This document shows, piece after piece, positions 43,105 through 52,851 of a stretch of DNA of 64,000 bases (position 1 is its first letter; each line of letters opens with the position of its first letter). Made by a program: the position numbers and the translations under genes. The DNA is from Salinarimonas soli (GTDB lineage Bacteria > Pseudomonadota > Alphaproteobacteria > Rhizobiales > Beijerinckiaceae). The stretch spans positions 118,595 to 182,594 of the forward strand of contig NZ_VUOA01000028.1 of the NCBI RefSeq assembly GCF_008386575.1, read 5' to 3'. The notes below the pieces were generated by a model. The model worked only from the letters and a program-made list of their open reading frames with translations, searched no databases and was not told the origin of the DNA.

Positions 43105-44112
43105 TCAGCCCGGCCAGCCCTTCACCACCCGCAGCGACGAGCGCATGCGCAGCGCCCGCAAGGCCCGCTCGGCGGCGCGCGGCGACACGCCCTGGTAGGC
43201 CGCCTGCTGCGCCGCGACGGGCGCCCCCGGATCGAGGCAGCGGCGCAGGACGCGCTCGGCGAGCGGCCAGCGGATGTCCGCCATGCGCAGGCACAGGACC
43301 ATGGCGTCGAGGGCGCCGGCCCGGAACGCCGCCGCCGTCTGGCCGAGCTCGTCGCGGCCGAGATAGGCCACGAGCGCCACGATCCGCGCGGTCTCGTCCT
43401 CCCTGAGGCAGCGCGCGAGATCGCTCTCGCGCGGCTCGCGCGCCGCCCGCAGGGCCGTGAGCCAGTCGGAGGCGGCCTCGATCGCGGCGGGCGCCAGCGG
43501 GCCCTCGGGATCGGCGCTCTCGACGGCCTCGATGCCGAGCCCGCGCCGCACCTCGCCCGGCACGTCGGGCCGCCTGGCGAGCGCATCCTTGATCCGCCCG
43601 TCGCCGCGCGCGAGGCGCGCCAGGCGCGCCATGCCGTCCTCCGAGAGCCGCGCCGTATCGTTCGCGGCGAGGGTGCGCAGCACGGGCGCCGCGCCCCGCG
43701 CCAGGACCATGTCGCTCACCCGCGGCGTGATGTGCCGCCGCCCGGCGATCGCGGCGAGGTGCCCCTGCCCGCGGGTCCAGGCGATGGCGACGAGGACAGG
43801 CTCGGGGAGAAGCGGCGAGTGCCGCAGCACGGGGGCCGCCACATGGGAATCGGGATCGTGGGCGAGCAGCAGCACGCTGCGCACGGGCCCCGACGGCACA
43901 CGCGCCAGGCGCTCGGAGAGCTGGCCGCGCACCACCGGGTCGACCTTGCCCACCAGCTCGCACATGGCCGTGTCGTAGAGCTCCGCCTCCCGGGTGCTCA
44001 AGGGCGCGTCGAACCGCGACGCGAGTTTCAAGGCTACGGCGCCCCGCCGCGGCGGCACGACGCCCGCGACCATTTCGGCGAGCAACGGAGGACAGGGTAC
44101 GTCGTGCGGCAT
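43105..44112 (-). CDS. DUF2336 family protein
   Basis: 335 aa from ATG 44112, which follows GGGGATCCTG; ATG 44124 is an alternative. All-helical, HEAT-like repeats (RGQLSERLARVPSGPVRSVLLLAHDPDSHVAAPVL; VLRTLAANDTARLSEDGMARLA) are typical of DUF2336, an alphaproteobacterial family often linked with two-component and stationary-phase regulation. Its tail reads RSSLRVVKGWPG. It converges on the hybrid-kinase gene with 10 bp between stops. Confidence 0.75.
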   Translation of the reverse strand: MPHDVPCPPLLAEMVAGVVPPRRGAVALKLASRFDAPLSTREAELYDTAMCELVGKVDPVVRGQLSERLARVPSGPVRSVLLLAHDPDSHVAAPVLRHSPLLPEPVLVAIAWTRGQGHLAAIAGRRHITPRVSDMVLARGAAPVLRTLAANDTARLSEDGMARLARLARGDGRIKDALARRPDVPGEVRRGLGIEAVESADPEGPLAPAAIEAASDWLTALRAAREPRESDLARCLREDETARIVALVAYLGRDELGQTAAAFRAGALDAMVLCLRMADIRWPLAERVLRRCLDPGAPVAAQQAAYQGVSPRAAERALRALRMRSSLRVVKGWPG

Positions 44113-44309
44113 CAGGATCCCCATCTTGGCAGCGCCGGGTAACGGCTCGCGGCGGCGAATCGTTGCGTGACGCCTCCTTGATGACGCTCCTTGGCTGAAC
44201 GAGGTCTTGGCGCCGATGCTCCGATTTGAGGCGAATACCCGTCGAATTGCTCGGATGTCCGAGATTGTTCTTGCGCGGCAGGGGTTGAGGGGCGCCGGCG
44301 CCCGGCGCC

Positions 44310-44828
44310 TCATTCGATGTCGCGCAGCACGATCTCGGCCATGATGTCCTGGCCGATCGCCTCGAAGGTCTCCCGCAGCACGTCTGCGTCGAGGCCTTCG
44401 GGCAGGGCGAGGCGCGCGCGGGCCGAGAACAGCGGCTGGCCCGACATGGAGCCCTCGAAGAGGGAGGTCTCCAGCTCGTCGATGCTCACGCCCTTCTCGG
44501 CGAGCGCCGCCGCGATCTCGCGCACGATGCCCGGCGTGTCGGCGCAGGTGAGCTCCAGGGTGGCGGCCCGGGTGGGCGGTGGCGCTCCTTGCGAGCGGCG
44601 GGCCACGACGGTGATGCCCTGCTGGGCCAAGCCCGCCAGGGCGCCCTCGAGCGGCGCCACGGCGCCGTCGGGCAGGGCCACCCGCACGATCCCTGCGAAC
44701 TCGCCGCCGAGCCGCGCCATGGAGCTGTCGATCCAGTTGCCGTCATGCGCGGCCACCGCCTCGGCCAGCGTCCGCACCAGGCCGGGCCGGTCGGTCGCGA
44801 TCACGCTGAGCACCATCTCGACGGTCAT
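44310..44828 (-). CDS. ACT-domain protein, GcvR-like
   Basis: 172 aa from ATG 44828 (GAGGA upstream; ATG 44840 lies 4 codons earlier). Two ACT domains in tandem: VLSVIATDRPGLVRTLAEAVAAHDGNWIDSSMARLGG (1-80) and LELTCADTPGIVREIAAALAEKGVSIDELET (90-165). The same arrangement occurs in the glycine cleavage system transcriptional repressor GcvR. It probably binds an amino acid and acts through protein partners. Encoded downstream of mutY, 52 bp after it on the same strand. Confidence 0.8.
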   Translation of the reverse strand: MTVEMVLSVIATDRPGLVRTLAEAVAAHDGNWIDSSMARLGGEFAGIVRVALPDGAVAPLEGALAGLAQQGITVVARRSQGAPPPTRAATLELTCADTPGIVREIAAALAEKGVSIDELETSLFEGSMSGQPLFSARARLALPEGLDADVLRETFEAIGQDIMAEIVLRDIE

Positions 44829-44880
44829 GGGAGTCCTCATCCTTGTCGCCCGCCAGTCGACGCCCGGGCGGGCCGGGGTG

Positions 44881-46011
44881 TCAAGCGGGCTCGGCCTCGT
44901 CCGGCGGGGCGGCCTTGCGGCCCTTGCGGGCGGGTGCGGCCGCGGGCACGTCGAGGGCGTGGCTCAGGACCTTGCGCATGGCGTTGGGCAGGGGCTCGTC
45001 GGCGAGACCAGCGCGGGGCGTCCAGCGCATCCCCTCGGGCGGGGGCGTGGCGGCGGGCACGCGGGCGAAATAGACCGTGAGCTCCAGGGGAAAGTGCGTG
45101 AAGACGTGGCGCACGTGCCCCGGCAAGCGCTGCCAGCGCGCGTCGAGGGGCGCGTCGAGCACCGCCTTACCGACGTCGTAATCGGCCTCCCAGGCGCTGG
45201 TCGGCACCTCCGCCATGCCACCGAGGAGCCCCTTGGGCTCGCGGGTGCGCAGGAGGACGGCGCCGTCGTTGCGCAGGGCCACGAAGGCCGCCCCCCGGCG
45301 CAGCTCCCCCTCGCGCTTCGGCGCCTTGCGGGGGAAGGTCTCCTGCAGGCCCTCCGCCCGCGCCCGGCAGGGCGTCATCCAGGGGCAGAGCGCGCAGGCC
45401 GGGCGCTTAGGGGTGCAGATCGTGGCGCCGAGATCCATGAGGGCCTGCGCGAAGTCGCCTGGCCGGTCGGGGGGCACGAGGCCCGCGACATGGCCCTTGA
45501 TGACCGGCTTGGCCTTCGGCAGCGCCTCCTCGACGGTGAACACCCGCGACATCACCCGCTCGATGTTCCCGTCGACCGGCGCCGCGGGGATCTGGAACGC
45601 GATCGCCGCCACGGCGGCGGCCGTGTAGTCGCCGATCCCCGGCAGGGCGCGCAGGGCCTCCTCGGAGGCGGGGAAGCGCCCGCCATGGCGCTCGACGACC
45701 GCCTTGGCGCAGGCATGCAGGTTGCGGGCGCGCGAATAATAGCCGAGCCCCGCCCAGGCCCCCATGACGGCCTCGCTCGGCGCCTCGGCGAGCGCCTCCA
45801 CCCCGGGGAAGCGCTCCAGGAAGCGGGCGAAATAGGGCGCCACCGCCGCGACCGTGGTCTGCTGGAGCATGATCTCGGAGAGCCAGACCCGGTAGGGATC
45901 GGGCGTCTCTCCGGGCAGCGCGCGCCAGGGGAGCCTGCGTCGATGACGGTCGTACCAGCAGAGAAGATCGGCGGGATCGGGCTTCAACCCCGCGCCGGAG
46001 GGGTTTACCAT
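44881..46011 (-). CDS. mutY: A/G-specific adenine glycosylase
   Basis: 376 aa. HhH-GPD domain with EIMLQQTTVAAV (catalytic Glu) and GIGDYTAAAVAAIAF ending in VDGNIERVMSRV (catalytic Asp). The [4Fe-4S] ligands follow as C-x6-C-x2-C-x5-C (CTPKRPACALCPWMTPC). The C-terminal NUDIX-like domain recognises 8-oxoguanine. It removes adenine mispaired with 8-oxoguanine. A basic tail (ARKGRKAAPPDEAEPA) ends it. Divergent from the DUF721 gene, 56 bp apart. Confidence 0.96.
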   Translation of the reverse strand: MVNPSGAGLKPDPADLLCWYDRHRRRLPWRALPGETPDPYRVWLSEIMLQQTTVAAVAPYFARFLERFPGVEALAEAPSEAVMGAWAGLGYYSRARNLHACAKAVVERHGGRFPASEEALRALPGIGDYTAAAVAAIAFQIPAAPVDGNIERVMSRVFTVEEALPKAKPVIKGHVAGLVPPDRPGDFAQALMDLGATICTPKRPACALCPWMTPCRARAEGLQETFPRKAPKREGELRRGAAFVALRNDGAVLLRTREPKGLLGGMAEVPTSAWEADYDVGKAVLDAPLDARWQRLPGHVRHVFTHFPLELTVYFARVPAATPPPEGMRWTPRAGLADEPLPNAMRKVLSHALDVPAAAPARKGRKAAPPDEAEPA

Positions 46012-46067
46012 GATGGCCCCTTACCCGATCGCCCGCCGCGATCCAATGCGTCACGGACCCAAGCCGG

Positions 46068-46571
46068 ATGGCCGCCCCGAAGCACTACCCTCCCCGCCCC
46101 CTGGCCGACCTCATCGACGCGTGCCTCGGGCCGGCGCTCGCCGCGCAGGGATTCGCCGCCTCCGACGTGATCGCGTCCTGGCCCGAGATCGTGGGCGAGC
46201 GCCTCGCCGCATTTACCCAGCCCCTCAAGGTGGAATGGCCGCGCAAGGCCCGCGGCGTCGAGGGGGAGGCGCGGGCGCCCGCCTCCCTCGTGGTTCGCGT
46301 GGAGGGCGCCTTCGCCCTGGAGATGCAGCATCTCGCGCCCCTCGTGATCGAACGCATCAACGCCCATTACGGCTGGCGCTGCATCGGCAGGGTGGTGCTC
46401 AAGCAGGGCCCCGTGCGGCGGGCCGCCCCCAAGCGCGCGAAGCCGAAGCCCCTCGACGACGCCACGCTCCAGGAGATCCGCGCCGCGACCGCGGGCGTGG
46501 GCGACGACGCCCTGCGTGCCTCCCTCGACCGCCTGGGGCGCGCGGTGGCGGGCACGAGCGGGAAGCGCTAG
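46068..46571 (+). CDS. DUF721 / DciA-like protein
   Basis: 167 aa. ADLIDACLGPALAAQGFAASDVIASWPEIVGERLAAFTQPLKV is the DUF721 KH-like region; the second part, SLVVRVEGAFALEMQHLAPLVIERINAHYG, completes it. DciA-type DUF721 proteins load or assist the replicative helicase DnaB in bacteria that lack DnaC. The order mutY, DUF721, DsbA, SMC is typical of Hyphomicrobiales. Confidence 0.85.
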   Translation: MAAPKHYPPRPLADLIDACLGPALAAQGFAASDVIASWPEIVGERLAAFTQPLKVEWPRKARGVEGEARAPASLVVRVEGAFALEMQHLAPLVIERINAHYGWRCIGRVVLKQGPVRRAAPKRAKPKPLDDATLQEIRAATAGVGDDALRASLDRLGRAVAGTSGKR

Positions 46572-46676
46572 GGCAGCACGATGACGTGATCGGCGCCGCT
46601 TACCGGGGCGCTTGCCACAAAGTCGGCCCAGTTCTACCCCTTTGAAGAGAGACGACGGTTTTTGGAGCGATCGACG

Positions 46677-47306
46677 ATGATGACGCGGCGTGAGACGCTT
46701 GGCCTGATGGTGAGCGTGGGTGCGACGGCCCTGCTCGCGAACCTGCCGGCCTGGGCGCAAGGCCCCGCCCCCGCAGGCGACCTCGCCACGGTCGGCCCGC
46801 TGGGCGACATGGCGCTGGGCCCGGAGACCGCCAAGGTCACGATCATCGAGTATGCCTCGCTGACCTGCTCGCATTGCGCGGCCTTCCACAAGGAGACCTG
46901 GCCGGAGCTCAAGAAGCGCTTCGTCGACACGGGCAAGGTCCGCTTCATCCTGCGCGAGTTCCCCCTCGACCCCCTCGCGCTCGCCGCCTTCATGCTGGCG
47001 CGCTGCGAGCCCGCGAAGACATGGGCCATGGTGGATCTCTTCTTCGAGCAGCAGCGCACCTGGGCCTTCAGCGAGAAGCCCCTCGATGCCCTCCAGCAGA
47101 TGACCCGCCAGGCCGGTTTCTCACAGGAAAAGTTCGAGTCCTGCTTGAAGGACCAGAAGATTTATGACGCCGTCAACGACGTGAAGAACCGCGGCGAGCG
47201 CCTCGGCATCAACTCGACGCCCACCTTCTTCGTGAACGGCAAGAAATATAGCGGGAACATGCCGATTGCCGAATTCGAGAAGATCATCAACCCGCTCCTG
47301 GGCTGA
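46677..47306 (+). CDS. DsbA-family thiol:disulfide oxidoreductase
   Basis: 209 aa from ATG 46677 with GGAG 8-10 bases upstream. The signal (MMTRRETLGLMVSVGATALLANLPAWAQ) has Tat-like twin arginines. The thioredoxin-fold active site is C-S-H-C in YASLTCSHCAAFH, and the cis-Pro loop is GINSTPTFFVNG, both as in the DsbA_4/BdbD-like branch. It acts in the periplasm on disulfide bonds. Probably transcribed with the DUF721 gene upstream. Confidence 0.92.
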   Translation: MMTRRETLGLMVSVGATALLANLPAWAQGPAPAGDLATVGPLGDMALGPETAKVTIIEYASLTCSHCAAFHKETWPELKKRFVDTGKVRFILREFPLDPLALAAFMLARCEPAKTWAMVDLFFEQQRTWAFSEKPLDALQQMTRQAGFSQEKFESCLKDQKIYDAVNDVKNRGERLGINSTPTFFVNGKKYSGNMPIAEFEKIINPLLG

Positions 47307-47346
47307 CCGCCGCGCCCCGGCGCGCGCGCGCGCTGGCGCCGCCGCG

Positions 47347-47488
47347 CTCCCTCCCCCCTTGCGGGGGAGGGCTGGGGTGGGGGGTGACGGCGGTGTCCTC
47401 ACAAGAAGGTGCACCAGCCGATCGGTTGCCGTCTTTTCTGCTCCACCTCCGCCGTCACCCCTAACCCCTCCCCGCGAGGGGAAGGGGA
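47347..47488 (+). repeat. Long intergenic palindrome, family 1b (copy 1)
   Basis: Arms CTCCCCCCTTGCGGGGGAGGG and CCCCTCCCCGCGAGGGGAAGGGG with GGGGTGACGGCGG and CCGCCGTCACCCC inside them. The centre carries CCGATCGGTTGC. The reverse-complement copy lies at 60531-60675 and a truncated third copy starts at 63980. The remainder of the 306-bp DsbA-smc gap (47489-47612) contains nothing I recognise. Confidence 0.86.
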
Positions 47489-47612
47489 AAACGTTGCATC
47501 CCTCGCCCACGCTCAGTCCCGTTCCGACGGCTAGCGGCGCACTCACGGGACCGATCACCAGCCGACCGCCCCCGCTCACCCCCCGCCAGGGGCTCACTAC
47601 GGCGCGCCGGCC

Positions 47613-50600
47613 ATGAAGCTCACGCGGCTGCGCATCGTCGGGTTCAAGTCCTTCGTCGAGCCCACCGAGTTCCTCATCGAGCCCGGCCTCACGGGGGTGA
47701 TCGGGCCGAATGGCTGCGGCAAGTCGAACCTCGTCGAGGCCCTGCGCTGGGTCATGGGCGAGAGCTCCTACAAGAACATGCGCGCGTCCGGCATGGACGA
47801 CGTGATCTTCGCGGGCTCGGGCCACCGGCCGGCCCGCAACGTCGCCGAGGTGACCCTCACCGCCGACAATGCGGGCCGCACCGCGCCCGCCGCCTTCAAC
47901 GACGCCGACACCCTCGAGATCTCCCGTCGCATCGAGCGCGAGCAGGGCTCGAACTACCGCATCAACGGCCGCGAGGTGCGGGCCCGCGACGTCCAGATCC
48001 TGTTCGCCGACGCCGCGACGGGCGCCCGCTCCGCCGCCCTCGTGCGCCAGGGCCAGATCAGCGAGCTCATCGCGGCCAAGCCCCAGGCGCGCCGCCGCAT
48101 CCTGGAGGATGCCGCCGGCATCGCGGGCCTCCACGCCCGCCGCCACGAGGCGGAGCTGCGCCTGAAGGGGGCCGAGGACAACCTGGTCCGCGTCGAGGAC
48201 GTGCTCGGCGGGCTCGATTCGCAGGTGGACGGGCTGCGCCGCCAGGCCCGCCAGGCCGTGCGCTATCGCGGGCTCTCGGCGGAGATCCGCAAGCTGGAGG
48301 CGGTGATCCTTCTCGTCGGCTATGCGCAGGCGCGGGCCCAGGCGCAAGCCGCCGACGCCGAGCGAACCGCGGCTGCGGCGGCGGTGGCCGAGCGCACCGC
48401 GGCCCAGGCCGAGGCCGTGCGGGCGCAGGCGATCGGCGCCCATGCGCTGCCGGGCCTGCGGCAGGCTCAGGCCGCGGCGGCGGCGGCGGTCGCCCGCCTC
48501 ACCCATGCCCGGGCGGCGCTCGACGCGGAGGAGCGCCGGGCCAAGGAGCGTCTGACGGAACTCAACCGCGCCGCCACCGAGATCGAGCGCGACCTCGCCC
48601 GCCAGCGCGCCGCCGGCACCGACGCCGCCGCGAGCCTCGCGCGGCTCCAGGAAGAGGCCGAGGAGCTGGCGGCGCGGCGCGAGGATGCCGGCCCCGCCAG
48701 GGAGGAGGCGCAGGAGCGCCTGGCGGCGTTGGAGGCAGCGCTCCAGGAGGGCGAGCGCGCCCTCGACGCGCTCCAGGCACAGGCCTCGGATGCGGGCGCC
48801 CGCCGCGCCGCCCTGGAGCGCGCCCGGCGCGACGAGGCCGGGCGGGTGGCGCGCTTCGCGTCCGAGCGCGCGGGGCTGGAGCGCCAGATCGAGGCGCTGT
48901 CGGCTGAAGCGGGCGAGCCCGTGGAGGATCTGCGCGCCGCCCTCGACGAAGCGGAGGACGCGGCCCTGTCGGCCGAGGAGCGCGCGGCGGAGGCGCGGGA
49001 GGCGCTGCGCGTCGCCCGCGAGGCCGAGACCCGCTCCCGCGCGCCCCTCGCCGAAGCCGAGCGGATCGCGCAGCGCCTGGAGACCGAGGCCCGCACGCTG
49101 GCCAAGCTGTTCGCGCCCGATCCCACGGGCCGCCATGCCCCGGCCCACGACGCGATCACCGTCGCCCGCGGCTTCGAGACCGCGCTCGGCGCGGCGCTCG
49201 GCGACGACCTGGAGGCCTCCCTCGACGGGAACGCCCCTGTCCATTGGGGCAAGGCGGGCGAGAGCACCTGGGATCCGCCGCTGCCCGACGGCGTGCGGCC
49301 GCTCATCGACGTCGTCGAGGCCCCGCCCGCCCTGCACCGGCGCCTCGCCCAGATCGGGATCGTGCCCCGCACCGAGGGCCCCCGCCTGCAGGGTCAGCTC
49401 CAGCCCGGGCAGCGCCTCGTGAGCCCCGAGGGGGACCTGTGGCGCTGGGACGGGCTCGTGGCCGCAGCCGACGCCCCCTCGGCGGCGGCAAGGCGCCTCG
49501 CCGAGCGCAACCGGCTCGGCGACCTGCGGGAGGAGGCCGAGGCTGCCCGGGAGGCAGCCGAGCTCCGCCGCGCCGATGCCGAGGCGGCGGCCGCTTCGGT
49601 GCGGACCGCCGTTGCCCGCGAGACCGAGAGCCTGGAGGCCGCGCGCCTCTTGCGGCGCGCCCTCGACGCCGCCCGCGAGCGCCTGGCTTCGGCCGAGCGC
49701 CGGGCCGCGGAGCTCGGCGCCCGCCGCTCGGGGCTCGACGAGGCCCTGGCCCGGGTGCGGGCGAGCGAGGCGGAGGCGGGGGAGCGCGAGGCGGCGGCGG
49801 CCGACGCCCTGGAGGACCTTGCCGACGCCTCCGATCTCGACGCCCGCCTCGCCGAGCTGCGCGCCGGCGTCGCCGGGCGGCGCACGGCCGCGGCCGAGGC
49901 CCGGGCCGCGCTCCAGGGCCTCACCCGCGAGGCCGAGCTCGCCGGGCGCCGGGCGGAGGCGGTAGCGGGCGAGATCCGGATGTGGACCGAGCGCTCCGCC
50001 CGCGCGGCCGGCGCCCTGGAGGAGTTGGAGACCCGCCTGGAGCGCACCCGCGACGAGATCGCCGAGCTCGCGGAAGCGCCCGACACCCTGATCCTGCGCC
50101 GCCGCGCCCTCCTCTCCGAGATCGAGGCGGCGGAGGCCCGTGCCCGGGCGAGCGCCGACGCGCTGGCGCAAGCCGAGACGGCGCTCGGCGAGGCCGACCG
50201 GCGCGCGCTGGGCGCGCTCGAGGCCATGGCGGCGGCCCGCGAGGCGCTGGCGGGCGCGGAGGCGCGCCTGGAGGCCCTCACCCTGCGCGCCAACGACATT
50301 GCCCGCTCCATCGCCGACCACCTCGACACCGATCCCGCCGGCCTCTACGCCCTCACCGGCCTTCGCCCCGACGCCCCCCTGCCCGATTCCGGCGAGACCG
50401 AGACGCGGCTTGCCCTCCTCAAGGCCGACCGCGACCGCATGGGCGGGGTGAACCTCAGGGCCGAGGAGGAGCTTGCCGAGATCGAGGGCCGGCGCGACAG
50501 CCTCTCGGCGGAGCGCGACGACCTCGTCGAGGCGATCAAGCGACTGCGCGGCGCGGTGCAAAGCCTCAACCGCGAGGGACGCGAGCGGCTGCTCGCCGCC

Positions 50601-51065
50601 TTCCAGATCGTGAACGGCCATTTCCAGCGCCTCTTCACCACCCTGTTCGGCGGCGGCACGGCGGAGCTCACCCTTGTCGACGCCGACGATCCCCTGGAGG
50701 CGGGCCTTGAGATCCTCGCCCGCCCACCGGGCAAGAAACCCCAGACCATGACGCTGCTGTCCGGCGGCGAGCAGGCCCTCACGGCGACCGCCCTCATCTT
50801 CGCGGTCTTCCTCACGAACCCTTCGCCGATCTGCGTGCTCGACGAGGTGGACGCGCCGCTCGATGACGCCAACGTGGAGCGCTATTGCGACCTCCTCGAC
50901 GAGATGGCGCGCCAGACGGAGACGCGGTTCGTGGTGATCACCCACAACCCGATCACCATGGCGCGCATGAACCGCCTGTTCGGGGTCACCATGGCCGAGC
51001 GCGGCGTGTCGCAGCTCGTGTCGGTGGACCTGGAGGGCGCGGTGGAGTTGCGCGAGGTCGGCTGA
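47613..51065 (+). CDS. smc: Chromosome segregation protein SMC
   Basis: 1150 aa, normal for alphaproteobacterial SMC. N-terminal head with Walker A GPNGCGKS (31-38) and the FAGSGHRPARNVAEVTLT lobe. Two long Ala/Glu/Arg-rich coiled-coil arms flank a hinge near residues 490-620 (APAHDAITVARGFETALGAALGDDLEA). The C-terminal head has the ABC signature LLSGGEQALTATAL and Walker B ICVLDEVDAPLDD. It condenses and separates chromosomes with ScpA/ScpB, which are not encoded here. The very high Ala/Arg/Glu content produces long spurious antisense frames. Confidence 0.97.
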   Translation: MKLTRLRIVGFKSFVEPTEFLIEPGLTGVIGPNGCGKSNLVEALRWVMGESSYKNMRASGMDDVIFAGSGHRPARNVAEVTLTADNAGRTAPAAFNDADTLEISRRIEREQGSNYRINGREVRARDVQILFADAATGARSAALVRQGQISELIAAKPQARRRILEDAAGIAGLHARRHEAELRLKGAEDNLVRVEDVLGGLDSQVDGLRRQARQAVRYRGLSAEIRKLEAVILLVGYAQARAQAQAADAERTAAAAAVAERTAAQAEAVRAQAIGAHALPGLRQAQAAAAAAVARLTHARAALDAEERRAKERLTELNRAATEIERDLARQRAAGTDAAASLARLQEEAEELAARREDAGPAREEAQERLAALEAALQEGERALDALQAQASDAGARRAALERARRDEAGRVARFASERAGLERQIEALSAEAGEPVEDLRAALDEAEDAALSAEERAAEAREALRVAREAETRSRAPLAEAERIAQRLETEARTLAKLFAPDPTGRHAPAHDAITVARGFETALGAALGDDLEASLDGNAPVHWGKAGESTWDPPLPDGVRPLIDVVEAPPALHRRLAQIGIVPRTEGPRLQGQLQPGQRLVSPEGDLWRWDGLVAAADAPSAAARRLAERNRLGDLREEAEAAREAAELRRADAEAAAASVRTAVARETESLEAARLLRRALDAARERLASAERRAAELGARRSGLDEALARVRASEAEAGEREAAAADALEDLADASDLDARLAELRAGVAGRRTAAAEARAALQGLTREAELAGRRAEAVAGEIRMWTERSARAAGALEELETRLERTRDEIAELAEAPDTLILRRRALLSEIEAAEARARASADALAQAETALGEADRRALGALEAMAAAREALAGAEARLEALTLRANDIARSIADHLDTDPAGLYALTGLRPDAPLPDSGETETRLALLKADRDRMGGVNLRAEEELAEIEGRRDSLSAERDDLVEAIKRLRGAVQSLNREGRERLLAAFQIVNGHFQRLFTTLFGGGTAELTLVDADDPLEAGLEILARPPGKKPQTMTLLSGGEQALTATALIFAVFLTNPSPICVLDEVDAPLDDANVERYCDLLDEMARQTETRFVVITHNPITMARMNRLFGVTMAERGVSQLVSVDLEGAVELREVG

Positions 51066-51216
51066 CACCCTGCGTCTCCTTCGGGGCCGGCGCACGATCC
51101 CTGCCGCAAAGAGGTGTGCGTGCAGTGCACATTGCCGATGCCGCATTGCAGCATTCCTGTGCGAAAATCCCGGAATAATCAATCTCGTCAATAGCTTACG
51201 TTTTTTCGGACCCTCC

Positions 51217-51245
51217 TTGACAGGGGTGACCCCCGACAATATGGT
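51217..51245 (+). promoter_or_regulatory. Sigma-70-type promoter of the atpIBEF'F operon
   Basis: TTGACA at 51217-51222 is followed by 17 bp and TATGGT at 51240-51245, 59 bp before the atpI ATG. This is the best housekeeping promoter in the window. A terminator-like hairpin lies just downstream. Confidence 0.7.
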
Positions 51246-51247
51246 GC

Positions 51248-51279
51248 GCCCGGCTTTCGGGGGTGGCTCCGGGCTTTTT
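51248..51279 (+). terminator. Terminator-like hairpin in the atp operon leader
   Basis: GCCCGG (51248-51253) pairs with CCGGGC (51269-51274), 15-nt loop, followed by five T. Placed between the promoter and the atpI start (51304), it could terminate or attenuate transcription. The stem is short, so this is tentative. Confidence 0.4.
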
Positions 51280-51303
51280 CCATCGCACCGCACGGGGCAC
51301 GCA

Positions 51304-51678
51304 ATGTCGGATCCGACGCCGCGGGACGATGGGACTGGCCGGACGCCGTCCAGCTCCGACGAATCCGACCTGTCGGCGAGACTCAAGTCGCTGGAGACGC
51401 GCCTCGATCAAGCGAGCGCGCATCGCCAGGAGACCGAGGATCCTCGCCCTCGTCCGGCGTCAGACTCCCGTGCGCTCGGTCAGGCCATGCGCCTGTCGGC
51501 CGAGTTCATCGCGGGCGTCATGGCAGGCGGCGTGCTCGGTTACCTCGTCGACGGGCTGGCCGGCACCAAACCGTGGGGGCTCATCGTCTGCCTGATCCTC
51601 GGCTTCTGCGCCGGCATGCTCAACCTGATGCGAGCGGCCGGACTGGCGAAGCCGGCGCGGTACGACGAGAAACCTTGA
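51304..51678 (+). CDS. atpI: ATP synthase protein I
   Basis: 124 aa. A polar, disordered N-terminus (DPTPRDDGTGRTPSSSDES, then a short coiled coil) precedes two transmembrane segments, FIAGVMAGGVLGYLVDGLAG and WGLIVCLILGFCAGMLNLM, the AtpI/AtpZ pattern. It assists c-ring assembly or ion supply. First gene of the F0 operon. Confidence 0.9.
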   Translation: MSDPTPRDDGTGRTPSSSDESDLSARLKSLETRLDQASAHRQETEDPRPRPASDSRALGQAMRLSAEFIAGVMAGGVLGYLVDGLAGTKPWGLIVCLILGFCAGMLNLMRAAGLAKPARYDEKP

Positions 51679-51727
51679 CGCGTCCATCCGGACGGCTGAC
51701 GGAAACGACAACAAGGGCTGAGGGATC

Positions 51728-52456
51728 ATGGCGAGTCCGATCGAGCAATTTCAGATCAAGCCCATCATCCCCGTTCTCAACTTCACCAATTCCTCCCTGT
51801 TCATGGTCGTCGCCGCCGGCGCGATCGTGGGCGGCATGCTGCTCGCCACCCGCCGCCGGGCGCTCGTCCCGGGCCGCGGCCAGGTCGTGGCCGAGATGCT
51901 GCACGACTTCGTGGCCTCCATGCTGCGGGACGCGACGGGCAAGGAGGGAATGAAGTTCTTCCCCCTCGTCTTCACGCTGTTCCTGTTCGTGCTCACCATG
52001 AACATGCTCGGGATGATCCCGGGCTTCTTCACCGTGACGAGCCACGTGATCATCACCTTCGCGCTCGCGATGCTCGTGATCGGGACCGTGGTGGTCTACG
52101 GCTTCATGCGGCACGGCACGCATTTCCTGGGGCTGTTCACGCCGTCGGGTGTGCCGGGCTGGCTCCTGCCCTTCATCACCGTCATCGAGGTGATCTCCTT
52201 CCTGTCGCGGCCGATCTCGCTGAGCTTGCGCCTCTTCGCCAACATGCTGGCGGGCCACATCGCCCTGAAGGTGTTCGGCGGCTTCGTGGTGTCCCTCGGC
52301 GCCGCGGGCGGGCTGTTCGCGGTCCTCGCGCCCCTTCCCCTCCTCATGGCCGTGGCGCTCACGGCCCTGGAGTTCCTGGTGGCCTTCCTCCAGGCCTACG
52401 TCTTCACGGTGCTCACCTGCATCTACCTCAACGACGCGCTGCATCCGGGCCACTGA
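51728..52456 (+). CDS. atpB: F0F1 ATP synthase subunit a
   Basis: 242 aa, about six transmembrane helices. The essential Arg lies in [20 protein letters not shown], and the Gln/Glu helix in [29 protein letters not shown]. It forms the proton half-channels against the c-ring. Directly downstream of atpI. Confidence 0.97.
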   Translation: MASPIEQFQIKPIIPVLNFTNSSLFMVVAAGAIVGGMLLATRRRALVPGRGQVVAEMLHDFVASMLRDATGKEGMKFFPLVFTLFLFVLTMNMLGMIPGFFTVTSHVIITFALAMLVIGTVVVYGFMRHGTHFLGLFTPSGVPGWLLPFITVIEVISFLSRPISLSLRLFANMLAGHIALKVFGGFVVSLGAAGGLFAVLAPLPLLMAVALTALEFLVAFLQAYVFTVLTCIYLNDALHPGH

Positions 52457-52515
52457 GCCGGGCAGCGCTCGCCGTCCCTTCCCCTCCCCTCCCGATCGAC
52501 CCTAGGAGATCAACG

Positions 52516-52740
52516 ATGGATCCGATTGCTTTCAAGTACCTCGGCGCGGGCCTCGCCTGCTTCGGCATGGGCCTCGCCGCCATCGGCGTCGGCCAGATTT
52601 TCGGCAACTTCCTCTCGGGTGCCCTGCGCAACCCGTCGGCGGCCGACAGCCAGTTCGCCCGCGCGTTCATCGGCGCGGCGCTCGCCGAGGGCCTGGGCAT
52701 CTTCTGTCTCGTCGTCGCTCTCGTCCTTCTCTTCACCTGA
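52516..52740 (+). CDS. atpE: F0F1 ATP synthase subunit c
   Basis: 74 aa helical hairpin. Helix 1 is Gly-rich ([23 protein letters not shown]), the polar loop is RNPS, and helix 2 carries the proton-binding E58 in [16 protein letters not shown]. The residues around E58 lack the Na+-type ligand set, so it is proton-type. SD TAGGAGA precedes ATG 52516. Confidence 0.97.
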   Translation: MDPIAFKYLGAGLACFGMGLAAIGVGQIFGNFLSGALRNPSAADSQFARAFIGAALAEGLGIFCLVVALVLLFT

Positions 52741-52851
52741 CCGAAGCACCCTCGATCGGGCGGCGGGGGATCTCCCCCGCCACGGGAGGCTTGGCGGTGA
52801 GCGACCCTCACCGTCATCCTGCTTTTTAGAGACGACCGCAGAGGACCGGCC

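Noticed and set aside
47121-51386. 1421-codon open frame on the minus strand opposite smc
   Set aside because: It is an artefact of high-G+C third-position bias in the Ala/Arg/Glu-rich SMC coiled coils; its translation has no domain and is low-complexity, while the plus strand encodes a complete SMC.
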